Of a DNA stretch of 5,468 nucleotides, positions 1 through 5,468 are shown in pieces. A program made the translations under genes and the position numbers. The DNA is from Chitinivibrionales bacterium (lineage in GTDB: Bacteria > Fibrobacterota > Chitinivibrionia > Chitinivibrionales > WJMI01), in assembly GCA_014729595.1 (NCBI GenBank), contig WJJU01000783.1, positions 1 to 5,468 of the forward strand. Reading direction: 5' to 3'. Positions within the stretch are counted from its first letter, which is position 1; every line of letters starts with the position of its first letter. Below the pieces are notes generated by a model. The model did not search any database. It was not told where the DNA came from and saw only the letters and a list, made by a program, of their open reading frames with translations.

Positions 1-167
1 CTCTCGGGTCGATCGATGGTATCGACCAGTTCTCCGATATAGAGCGGCAATACGAGAACGGGGGAATGCTTGACCAAAAAAAGGGCCATGATACGTGCAA
101 TGCGCCCTCTGTTACCACGCGCGAAAAGCTTCCAGAGATCGATTCCGCGTGCATTTTTATCCGACAT
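1..167 (-). CDS. ABC transporter (exporter type), N-terminal fragment
   Basis: This is the start of a gene that continues beyond the left edge; 55 full codons are visible, beginning MSDKNARGIDLWKLFARG. A basic amphipathic stretch (residues 1-25) leads into a hydrophobic segment with the signature VKHSPVLVLPLYIGELVDTI at about 33-52. From memory this resembles the first transmembrane helix and elbow of type-1 ABC exporters, in which one polypeptide carries the membrane domain followed by the ATPase. The Walker A, signature and Walker B motifs would lie outside the window, so ATPase function is not seen here. The ATG is preceded by GGAG at 172-175 (minus strand) with a short spacing of four bases. 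That GGAG lies within the last codons of the small ORF just upstream, which suggests translational coupling. Substrate is unknown. A different polytopic protein with a similar N-terminus remains possible. Confidence 0.7.
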   Translation of the reverse strand, partial: MSDKNARGIDLWKLFARGNRGRIARIMALFLVKHSPVLVLPLYIGELVDTIDRPE

Positions 168-168
168 A

Positions 169-354
169 CTACTCCGAGCTACCATACTTACGATTTATGC
201 GGGGTTTTACGAGGGCTCCACTGATTAGAATCGCTTCGAAAACGACGCCGAAAACAAATCGGTCGGCGTTCGTCTTTATCATCCACCCGATCAAAGGTAC
301 CATCGCGGCAAGGTTCGACGCAAGTACGGCGATTTCATGCGGAGCATAAGCCAA
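169..354 (-). CDS. Small hydrophobic protein, possible two-helix membrane protein
   Basis: I do not recognise this 61-residue product. It would start at TTG (354-352); no ATG or GTG lies in frame between it and an upstream in-frame TAG at 402-400. No clear Shine-Dalgarno sequence precedes the TTG, which weakens the call. The protein has two hydrophobic stretches, about residues 8-26 (IAVLASNLAAMVPLIGWMI) and 33-48 (FVFGVVFEAILISGAL), separated by a short polar KTNADR turn. It ends in a basic tail (KPRINRKYGSSE), consistent with a helical hairpin in the inner membrane. Its TAG stop is one base from the ATG of the ABC-type gene, and the ribosome binding site of that gene lies inside its final codons, so the two would be co-translated. 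It could be a small partner of the transporter, a truncated remnant of a longer membrane protein, or chance. A start further upstream, with the frame reading SSRNENILAYAPH, is possible only with a rare initiation codon. Confidence 0.4.
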   Translation of the reverse strand: MAYAPHEIAVLASNLAAMVPLIGWMIKTNADRFVFGVVFEAILISGALVKPRINRKYGSSE

Positions 355-451
355 TATATTTTCGTTTCTTGATGAAGGTGGACGAAGTCGGCCGGCGGCC
401 TATACGAAGTGCGTAACAAGCTCGCATAGACCCGAACCCGCCTAATGTTTG

Positions 452-574
452 GAAACCGTCTCATAAATACTCCCGTCGGCCGGCAGGTGAGACGAGACCA
501 TATAGTTCACCCCCGCCGTCATGGGAAGGCGCCTCGTGTCCCGCGGGCGGAATCCGCATTTATGAAACGGGTTT
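452..574. repeat. Imperfect 17-bp inverted repeat enclosing a dyad-rich segment
   Basis: The arm at 452-468 (GAAACCGTCTCATAAAT) is complementary to the arm at 558-574 (ATTTATGAAACGGGTTT) at 14 of 17 positions. One of the three mismatches would be a G-U wobble in RNA from either strand. The eight bases ATTTATGA match without error. The 89 bases between the arms contain further small dyads, so a branched RNA fold closed by this stem can be drawn. It could be a terminal-inverted-repeat remnant of a small mobile element (MITE-like), a structured RNA, or coincidence. I could not identify target-site duplications next to the arms. Confidence 0.4.
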
Positions 575-616
575 TGCTTTGGCGCACGTTATTAAAGGTG
601 GTCAGCCCCAACGAAA

Positions 617-621
617 AGGAG
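617..621 (+). promoter_or_regulatory. Ribosome binding site of the transglutaminase-like gene
   Basis: AGGAG lies seven bases before the ATG at 629. It is the clearest Shine-Dalgarno sequence in the window and fixes that start. The same bases form the last codons (AAG GAG TAG) of a short upstream open frame that stops at 624. Confidence 0.8.
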
Positions 622-628
622 TAGTTGT

Positions 629-1234
629 ATGCTTATATGTGAATATGAAGACAAATCAAAGTACCTGTCCGAAACCGAGATAATCGACTATAATCACCCG
701 GCCGTTCAAGCATTTGTGGCGGAATACTTTGATACGGAAAAAAGCAAGCAAGAAATCGTCCGGCAAGCCTATGAGTTTGTACGCGACGAAATTCAACACT
801 CGTGGGACATCCAAAGCCCCCGCGTGACCTGTACCGCATCGGAAGTACTGGAGTATCGTGAAGGAATATGCTATGCAAAAGCCAACCTCCTCGCGGCGCT
901 TCTACGTAGCCGAACAATCCCCACCGGTTTCTGCTACCAGAAGCTCACGCTTCGCGATACACCGGAATCGGAATACGTGATACATGCCCTGAATGCCGTC
1001 TATCTCGAGGATCTCAACCGATGGATTCGGCTTGATGCACGAGGGAACAACGAAAGCGTGGACGCTCATTTTTCTCTCGATGAGGAACGACTCGCCTTCC
1101 CCATTCGGGCGGAGTCCGGCGAGGTTGACTACCCAACAATATACGCAAACCCCAATGCTATGACAATCGCGGTTTTACGGCTATCGAGTAATTGCCTCGA
1201 TATGTATTCGAACGGGCTACCCGATTCTCTATAG
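629..1234 (+). CDS. Transglutaminase-like superfamily protein
   Basis: This is a complete 201-residue protein. The core matches the transglutaminase/papain-like fold: EGICYAKANLLAALLRS carries the probable nucleophile Cys81, EYVIHALNAVYL the His119, and RWIRLDARGN the Asp136, giving the Cys-His-Asp triad in the usual order and spacing. Just before the core, FVRDEIQHSWDIQSPRVTCT (about 50-69) and SEVLEYREGICYAK follow the pattern of the short stand-alone bacterial transglutaminase-domain proteins that I recall from Firmicutes, so a similar protein may have moved between phyla. Family members hydrolyse or transfer acyl groups from amide or peptide bonds; the substrate here is unknown. No signal peptide or membrane segment is visible, so the protein is probably cytoplasmic. 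It is monocistronic in the window, divergent from the ABC-side genes and convergent with the efflux genes, so no functional link to either is implied. The ATG is supported by AGGAG seven bases upstream. The fold assignment is strong; the activity is inferred. Confidence 0.88.
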   Translation: MLICEYEDKSKYLSETEIIDYNHPAVQAFVAEYFDTEKSKQEIVRQAYEFVRDEIQHSWDIQSPRVTCTASEVLEYREGICYAKANLLAALLRSRTIPTGFCYQKLTLRDTPESEYVIHALNAVYLEDLNRWIRLDARGNNESVDAHFSLDEERLAFPIRAESGEVDYPTIYANPNAMTIAVLRLSSNCLDMYSNGLPDSL

Positions 1235-1286
1235 TCTCCCGCGGCCTTGTTGCCGTCCTATTCGCCCCCCACTTACTCCACCCCGC

Positions 1287-1303
1287 GGGGAGGAATCCTC
1301 CCC
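1287..1303. terminator. GC-rich hairpin between convergent genes, possible terminator
   Basis: GGGGAGG (1287-1293) and CCTCCCC (1297-1303) form a perfect 7-bp stem with a three-base loop. The palindrome CCCCGCGGGG overlaps it at 1281-1290 and offers an alternative fold. The hairpin lies 53 bases after the transglutaminase-like stop and 10 bases after the permease stop, where a bidirectional terminator is expected. Neither strand has a U-tract after the stem, so it is not a classical intrinsic terminator. It could still slow polymerase or protect 3' ends. Confidence 0.45.
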
Positions 1304-1312
1304 CCCCAAGCA

Positions 1313-4300
1313 TTACGCATGCTCCGCAGCGAGATCTTTGTCCAATTTTTTGGGTGCGGTAACGACATAGAGCACCGGAATCACAAAAAGCGTAAGTGCG
1401 GTGGAAACCAGTATTCCGCCGATCGCCGTTATCGCAAAAGGGGCCCTGAATTCACCACCGGAACCCAATGCCAATGCCTGGGGAATCATGGCGACTACGA
1501 TCGCCAAGTTCATCATGATGATCGCTTTGAGCTTGGTTTTGCCCGCGCTCACGATTGCATCAACGGCCGTCAGCCCCCTATGAAGTCTCTCTTGGCGAGC
1601 GTAGTCAATCAGAAGAATGGCATTGTTTACCACAATACCAATGAGCATGATTATCGACATATTCGCCATCATGCTGAAAGAATTCCCGGTCAAGAACAGC
1701 GCCCACACAACACCAATCAAGCCCAACGGCAAGGTGAGCCAGATAACAAGCGCCATGAGAAGCGATTCAAGAAGAGCCACGAGCAGCATGTAGGTAAGCG
1801 CAATCGCCAGGCCCCCCGCAATCATGAGTTCGCCAAACGATTCCTCCATCATCTCTTGATCACCGCCGAATCCTATCGAGTAACCCGGCTTGGTTTGAAT
1901 ATTTTCGGTAAGCGCCCGGATCTCCGCTACTTTTCCACCACTCGTCCCCTCAGCCACGTTGGCATTGACCGTGATCATTCGCTGACGATTTTTTCGGGTA
2001 ATTGTCGACGCCCCGCTTTCGTAGACCACATCGGCTATCGCCTTGACCGGAACCATCCCTTTCATAGTGGGAACGGGCAAGTTCTCGATCTCTTCGATTG
2101 TATTTCGGTCCGTCGGATCGAGGCGCACGCGGATGGGATACTCCTCACCGCCTTCGCGGAACGTGGCTTGATCGTTACCCGTCAATGTAAAACGCAACAG
2201 CCCGCCGATCGTCTGCACCGTGATCTGATTACTCATCGACAATCCGTAGTGCTCCAATCGTTCGCGATTGGGAATGAGCTTGATCTCGGGCTTGGCGCCT
2301 TTCCACGAAGAATTGATATCGGTAAGACCTGACACCCGCGTTGCCATGAGCGTCTCAACGGAATCGGCCAAGGCCAAAACTTCATCCATATTCTCGCCGA
2401 CGACCTCAACTTGAATATCCGACTCAGACGCCCCCGAGGCCATTGCACTTGATTCAGATATGATAAGGATCGCATCGGGCAAATCCGCAAGTTCAGGGCG
2501 AAGCTCTTGAACGACTTGGGCGGTGGATTTGGTACGTTCCGATTCAGGTTTGAGTTCGACGACAAGCGACGCAAGATTTACACCGCTGTTGATTCCACTC
2601 GCTCCCCCGCCAATCGTTGCCGCAATCTTGTGCACTTCGGGCGTCCGACGGAGACGATCCTCGATTATCGCTACGGTACTATCGGTCACCGAAAGCGGGG
2701 TCCCCGGGGGAAGTTCGACATTTACCTGTATGTATCCCTCGTCCCCTTGTGTCATAAATTCCTGACCGATGTGCGGTGTAAGCGCGCCCATGGTCACAAA
2801 GAAAAAAACCACCGTGCCGATAATGATGCCTATGCGGGCCAATCGATTATGCACCAACATCGAGAGAACCGTTCCATAGCCTTTCTCGAGTTTACGCATA
2901 ACCGCGTCGCTTGCGCTCTTCTTTGTCCGTTTCCCCTTATGCTCCCTCAGAAGCCGCGAAGCCATCATGGGCGTAAGCGTAAAGGAAAGCAAGAGCGAAG
3001 CAAGTGTGGCAAAAACAATGGTGAGCCCCAGCGCCCTGAAAATGTTTCCCGTGATGCCTCCGGTCGTTGCAATAGGAATGAACACCGCAAGGTTGGTGAG
3101 AGTCGAGGCCAGTACCGCCAAAAGGATTTCATTGGTACCAGTCTCGGCGGCCCTGAACGGTTTTTGCCCTACATTCCTATGCCGAACGATATTCTCGAGA
3201 ACCACTATCGCATTGGTGACTAAAATTCCTACGGAGATCGAAAGCGCCATGAGCGTGACGATATTCAACGAAAAGCCCATAACGCTCATTCCGGTGAAAG
3301 CTATAATAACCGATGCGGGCATGGTAATGACCGCAATAAGAGTGAGACGCCAATCACCAAGAAAAATGAGAAGTATAAGAGAGGTAAGAAATATCCCGAT
3401 CGCCATATTGAGATAGGTGTCTGCCACGGAATTGCGAATGAACTCTGATCTGTCTTGCGCAATCGCGAGTTCGAGGCCTGGCGGCAACGTTTGGTTCAGT
3501 TCATTTACCAGTTCCACTATCCTATCCGCAACCGCAACCGTATTGGCGTCCGGTCGTTTGCGTATGTCTATCTGCACGGCCGGACTCCGGTTGAATCGTG
3601 CAAGCTCGCGAATTTCTTTGTGCGAATCGGTTATGGTTGCTATATCTTGAAGCTCGACCGTATACTCGATCGGTTTTCGTCCCATTTTCATCACCGGGAT
3701 TTTTATTCGGGCGATTTGATCGAGCGATTCAAACTCACCTTCAACCCGAACCGTATACTCACGGTAATCTCCGGTCACATGACCCGCGGGAAAATTTGCG
3801 CTCTGCGCGACGATGAGCGGAAAAACGTTAATTACCGACAAACCATGCGCTCCGAGCTTGTCTCGCTGAAGGTCCACCACTATCTCGCGCTCGCGCCCTC
3901 CGGTTACATCAACCTTCGCGACACCTTCGAGCCGGGCGATACGATCCTTAAGATTTCGATCAGCCTGTTGTCGAAGCGTTTTGGGATCAATATCGCCCAT
4001 GAGCGACAAAGAGACAATCGGCTCATCGTTGGGATCGAACTTGCCGATAATCGGCTTCTCCATGTCCGGAGGAAGCTCATACAAAATGGCGTCGACCTTG
4101 TCCTTGACGTCGATAGCCACCATGTCAACATCCATTTCCGACTTGAACTCCAGCACCATCACCATGACGCCTTCCATGCAGTACGATGTCATGTTTTTAA
4201 GGCCGCTGATGGTGGTCATCTGGTCTTCGATCGGCTCCGACACGTTGGTTTCGATTTCTTCGGGACCCGCACCCGGGTAGATACACTGTACGGTTATAAA

Positions 4301-4429
4301 CGGCAAATCCATTTCCGGCATTAGATCCACGGGAAGCCCAAAGAAACTTACCGTGCCAAAGAGCGCCAGAGCCACTATGACCATGATCATCATGAGGGGG
4401 CGATGAATCGAAAGCCGTGGTATATTCAT
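1313..4429 (-). CDS. RND efflux permease, AcrB-like (HAE1 group), atypical proton-relay residues
   Basis: This complete 1038-residue inner-membrane pump has close to the usual length for the family (AcrB is 1049). The N-terminus MNIPRLSIHRPLMMIMVIVA is typical of RND permeases and supports the ATG, although the upstream ribosome site is weak. Transmembrane helices fall at about 12-30, 337-357, 362-383, 388-411, 437-457, 467-490, 529-550, 868-889, 893-914, 919-943, 968-988 and 1000-1024, with two large periplasmic loops (about 31-336 and 551-867) for the porter and docking domains. The motifs PGAGPEEIE (52-60), VSEPIEDQM (63-71) and EFRAPFAITAIGG (993-1005) are family hallmarks. In TM4 the motif is GILVTNAIVVLEN (401-413), with Thr405 and Asn406 where AcrB has Asp407 and Asp408. 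In TM10 it is GIVVNNAILLIDY (931-943), with Asn935 where AcrB has Lys940. The usual proton relay is therefore absent. The protein should form a trimer and work with the adaptor encoded upstream. The exported substrate is unknown. Family assignment is very secure. Confidence 0.96.
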   Translation of the reverse strand: MNIPRLSIHRPLMMIMVIVALALFGTVSFFGLPVDLMPEMDLPFITVQCIYPGAGPEEIETNVSEPIEDQMTTISGLKNMTSYCMEGVMVMVLEFKSEMDVDMVAIDVKDKVDAILYELPPDMEKPIIGKFDPNDEPIVSLSLMGDIDPKTLRQQADRNLKDRIARLEGVAKVDVTGGREREIVVDLQRDKLGAHGLSVINVFPLIVAQSANFPAGHVTGDYREYTVRVEGEFESLDQIARIKIPVMKMGRKPIEYTVELQDIATITDSHKEIRELARFNRSPAVQIDIRKRPDANTVAVADRIVELVNELNQTLPPGLELAIAQDRSEFIRNSVADTYLNMAIGIFLTSLILLIFLGDWRLTLIAVITMPASVIIAFTGMSVMGFSLNIVTLMALSISVGILVTNAIVVLENIVRHRNVGQKPFRAAETGTNEILLAVLASTLTNLAVFIPIATTGGITGNIFRALGLTIVFATLASLLLSFTLTPMMASRLLREHKGKRTKKSASDAVMRKLEKGYGTVLSMLVHNRLARIGIIIGTVVFFFVTMGALTPHIGQEFMTQGDEGYIQVNVELPPGTPLSVTDSTVAIIEDRLRRTPEVHKIAATIGGGASGINSGVNLASLVVELKPESERTKSTAQVVQELRPELADLPDAILIISESSAMASGASESDIQVEVVGENMDEVLALADSVETLMATRVSGLTDINSSWKGAKPEIKLIPNRERLEHYGLSMSNQITVQTIGGLLRFTLTGNDQATFREGGEEYPIRVRLDPTDRNTIEEIENLPVPTMKGMVPVKAIADVVYESGASTITRKNRQRMITVNANVAEGTSGGKVAEIRALTENIQTKPGYSIGFGGDQEMMEESFGELMIAGGLAIALTYMLLVALLESLLMALVIWLTLPLGLIGVVWALFLTGNSFSMMANMSIIMLIGIVVNNAILLIDYARQERLHRGLTAVDAIVSAGKTKLKAIIMMNLAIVVAMIPQALALGSGGEFRAPFAITAIGGILVSTALTLFVIPVLYVVTAPKKLDKDLAAEHA

Positions 4430-4490
4430 AGTAAGATTCCCGATCGTTTAGCTTGAAAGTGGTGGCTAACGCTTTTGTACCGATGCTCCG

Positions 4491-4508
4491 ACGGCGCGAA
4501 CGGCGCGT
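4491..4508. repeat. Short tandem repeat next to the permease promoter
   Basis: Two adjacent 9-base units, ACGGCGCGA (4491-4499) and ACGGCGCGT (4500-4508), differ only in the last base. On the minus strand they lie at and just downstream of the -10 box of the predicted promoter, covering the expected transcription start. A regulator could bind there, or the repeat could shape the 5' leader; neither is shown. Confidence 0.45.
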
Positions 4509-4536
4509 TTATCCGACGGAAAAGATGGCTTGTCAA
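4508..4536 (-). promoter_or_regulatory. Sigma70-like promoter in front of the RND permease
   Basis: Read on the minus strand, TTGACA (4536-4531) is a perfect -35 box. It is followed after exactly 17 bases by GATAAA (4513-4508), which matches the -10 consensus TATAAT at four of six positions. Transcription would start near 4500 and give a leader of about 70 bases before the permease ATG at 4429. The promoter lies in the 149-base gap between the adaptor stop and the permease start. The permease could thus be expressed on its own as well as by read-through from the adaptor. Confidence 0.6.
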
Positions 4537-4579
4537 TTCGCGCATAGTACAACTGGTGCGTTTGCAGAGACCAAGATGT

Positions 4580-5468
4580 TTAATTGACGATTCTAACTTT
4601 TGCGCCGTCGCTGAGAAGACTTGCCCCGCGCACGACAACCTTTTCACCTTCTGTGAGTCCTTCGGTTATTTCCAGAAAGCCTTCCGATCGAAGCCCATGT
4701 TTGACAATTTTGCGTCTTGCGACCCCGCCGGTAACAGTGTATACCCACGCACCGTCTTCCTTTACCGTCACGACGTCCATAGGTACATGCAGGGCGCTTT
4801 GAGCCGTCCGGGTAATAACGTTGACTACGACATAGGCCCCCGGCTTGATTCTGAGGCCCGGATTCGGAAACACCGCCCATACCGGAAAAGCATGCGTCAT
4901 AGCGTTCGCGCCCAGGGCAACTTTTTCGATTTCTCCCCAAAGCGTATCGCCTTCGGCAACGATATAGGCCCGCTGTCCGGGGGAATAGTTCGATATAAGG
5001 CGTTCGTTGACCTCAATTTCCACGCGAATCTTGTCCCAGCGCGCAATTTTGGCGATCGGAGTACCCGGTCCCACTTTGGATTTCGGCTGCTCGTACACCT
5101 CGATAACGGTTCCACCAAACGGCGCCGGAACATTTTCGGCTTTACGCGCCGCCCGAAGCTGCTCCCGGGCCGCAATATATGCGGCTTCAACCTGGTCAAT
5201 AGTCTCTTGCGGAACCGCTCCTTCATCGGCTAAGGCCTTGACACGCTCATACGACTTTTTAATTTGATCGTATTGCGCCTTGGCCATGGTGTAAGGAGAA
5301 GCCCCGTCCGGCTCCACAACAGCGACAACACCATTCTCGGCAACACGCGAACCAACACCGGCGACAATTCGTTTCACCGTACCGCCGGCCCCCGTAGAAA
5401 CAACCGTCTGGGAAATGCCCTCGACCGTTCCTCCTACAATTTCGACGGCGCGAAGGTTACCACGAGGA
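4580..5468 (-). CDS. RND efflux adaptor (membrane fusion protein, HlyD/AcrA family), N-terminus missing
   Basis: The gene is open to the right edge: 295 residues are visible and the true start, with signal peptide or lipobox, lies outside. The GTG at 5377 is internal. In visible numbering, residues about 15-55 (VEGISQTVVSTGAGGTVKRI onward) form the first half of a lipoyl domain. Residues about 60-110 form a short alpha-hairpin of two helices joined at DEGAVPQETID. PAPFGGTVIEVY (115-125) begins the second lipoyl half. Residues about 145-220 form the beta-barrel, including YSPGQRAYIVAEG and GLRIKPGAYVVVNV. Residues about 225-295 form the membrane-proximal domain (LHVPMDVVTVKEDGAWVYTV to the end). 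Such proteins sit in the periplasm, anchored to the inner membrane, and join the RND permease to an outer-membrane TolC-type channel. The permease gene follows directly on the same strand. Substrate is unknown. The hairpin is shorter than in AcrA, which I note from comparison with memory of that protein. Confidence 0.93.
   Translation of the reverse strand, partial: PRGNLRAVEIVGGTVEGISQTVVSTGAGGTVKRIVAGVGSRVAENGVVAVVEPDGASPYTMAKAQYDQIKKSYERVKALADEGAVPQETIDQVEAAYIAAREQLRAARKAENVPAPFGGTVIEVYEQPKSKVGPGTPIAKIARWDKIRVEIEVNERLISNYSPGQRAYIVAEGDTLWGEIEKVALGANAMTHAFPVWAVFPNPGLRIKPGAYVVVNVITRTAQSALHVPMDVVTVKEDGAWVYTVTGGVARRKIVKHGLRSEGFLEITEGLTEGEKVVVRGASLLSDGAKVRIVN

Larger units (their letters stand above)
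355..628. other. Intergenic region, dyad-rich, no convincing gene
   Basis: This stretch separates the leftward ABC-side genes from the rightward transglutaminase-like gene and should hold promoters for both, although I could not identify a convincing -35/-10 pair on either strand. It contains several short dyads: AGGCGCCT at 527-534, CCCGCGGG at 540-547, a small hairpin GCGG-AAT-CCGC at 547-557, and GGTGA (486-490) pairing with TCACC (507-511). A 10-bp direct repeat GTCGGCCGGC occurs at 387-396 and 475-484. On the plus strand a 59-codon open frame (445-624) ends just before the transglutaminase start. On the minus strand one frame stays open from 588 to 169 except for two TAG codons. Neither looks like a typical protein. 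A dispersed repeat or structured RNA fits at least as well as simple spacer. Confidence 0.5.

Noticed and set aside
95..349. Plus-strand 84-codon frame at the left edge
   Set aside because: It lies antisense to the ABC-type N-terminus and the small hydrophobic ORF, lacks a ribosome site and has no recognisable features.
420..445. Possible tRNA T-arm (GGTTCGGGTCT on the minus strand)
   Set aside because: The flanking bases do not form the 5-bp T-stem, and no acceptor stem or anticodon arm can be placed around it.
388..450. Possible integron attC-like core sites near GTAAC and CCTAAT
   Set aside because: The core sites are not paired correctly and no integrase or cassette array is present.
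1247..2332. Long plus-strand open frame of 361 codons opposite the permease gene
   Set aside because: It is antisense to a clearly functional RND gene; its translation is rich in His, Arg, Asn and Gln with no domain pattern, as expected from the complement of a coding strand.
2507..3223. Plus-strand open frame of 238 codons opposite the permease gene
   Set aside because: Antisense shadow with a highly basic, low-hydrophobicity composition and no recognisable domain.
3455..4324. Plus-strand open frame of 289 codons opposite the permease gene
   Set aside because: Same reason: a His- and Arg-rich antisense shadow of the permease N-terminal half, with no recognisable motif.
4426..4647. Minus-strand 73-codon frame whose TGA overlaps the permease ATG
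   Set aside because: The ATGA overlap looks like coupling, but the frame begins inside the adaptor C-terminus in another frame, has a Cys-, Ser- and Arg-rich composition and no ribosome site, and would read through the predicted promoter.
4475..5233. Plus-strand open frame of 252 codons opposite the adaptor gene
   Set aside because: The minus strand encodes a well-conserved adaptor across the same bases; the plus-strand product shows no family features.

Overview
This window looks like bacterial accessory or transport DNA of moderate GC content. It probably comes from a diderm (outer-membrane-bearing) bacterium, because its largest block is a tripartite RND efflux pump: an adaptor gene followed by an inner-membrane permease gene. 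Taxonomy cannot be fixed from the sequence. The RND permease belongs to the AcrB-like HAE1 group, and the one sigma70-like promoter I can see has a perfect -35 box. Both point to an ordinary bacterium rather than an archaeon.

Layout, left to right. Positions 1-167 (minus strand) hold the first 55 codons of a gene resembling an ABC exporter with a type-1 transmembrane domain; it runs off the left edge. One base upstream of its ATG ends a small two-helix hydrophobic ORF (169-354, minus), a plausible but unproven gene. Positions 355-628 carry no convincing gene. They are rich in dyads and contain an imperfect 17-bp inverted repeat, a 10-bp direct repeat, and weak open frames on both strands, so they may be a dispersed repeat or a structured RNA. 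At 629-1234 (plus) lies a complete transglutaminase-like protein of 201 residues with an apparent Cys-His-Asp triad and a good ribosome binding site.

A short convergent gap with a GC-rich hairpin (about 1287-1303) separates it from the pump genes, which are read right to left. The adaptor (4580-5468, minus) lacks its N-terminus at the right edge. It is followed after 149 bp by the complete 1038-residue RND permease (1313-4429, minus). The gap contains a good sigma70-type promoter (TTGACA, 17 bp, GATAAA), so the permease may be transcribed separately as well as from the adaptor. No outer-membrane TolC-like gene and no regulator are visible; they may lie beyond the right edge.

The adaptor and permease should act together: the permease takes up substrate from the inner membrane or periplasm and the adaptor links it to an outer-membrane channel. 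The most notable point is that the permease lacks the classical proton-relay residues of AcrB. TM4 reads GILVTN instead of a motif with two Asp, and TM10 reads GIVVNN instead of one with Lys. Its ion coupling therefore probably differs from the AcrB mechanism. I found no CRISPR array, tRNA, rRNA or insertion sequence, and no clearly new multi-gene system.
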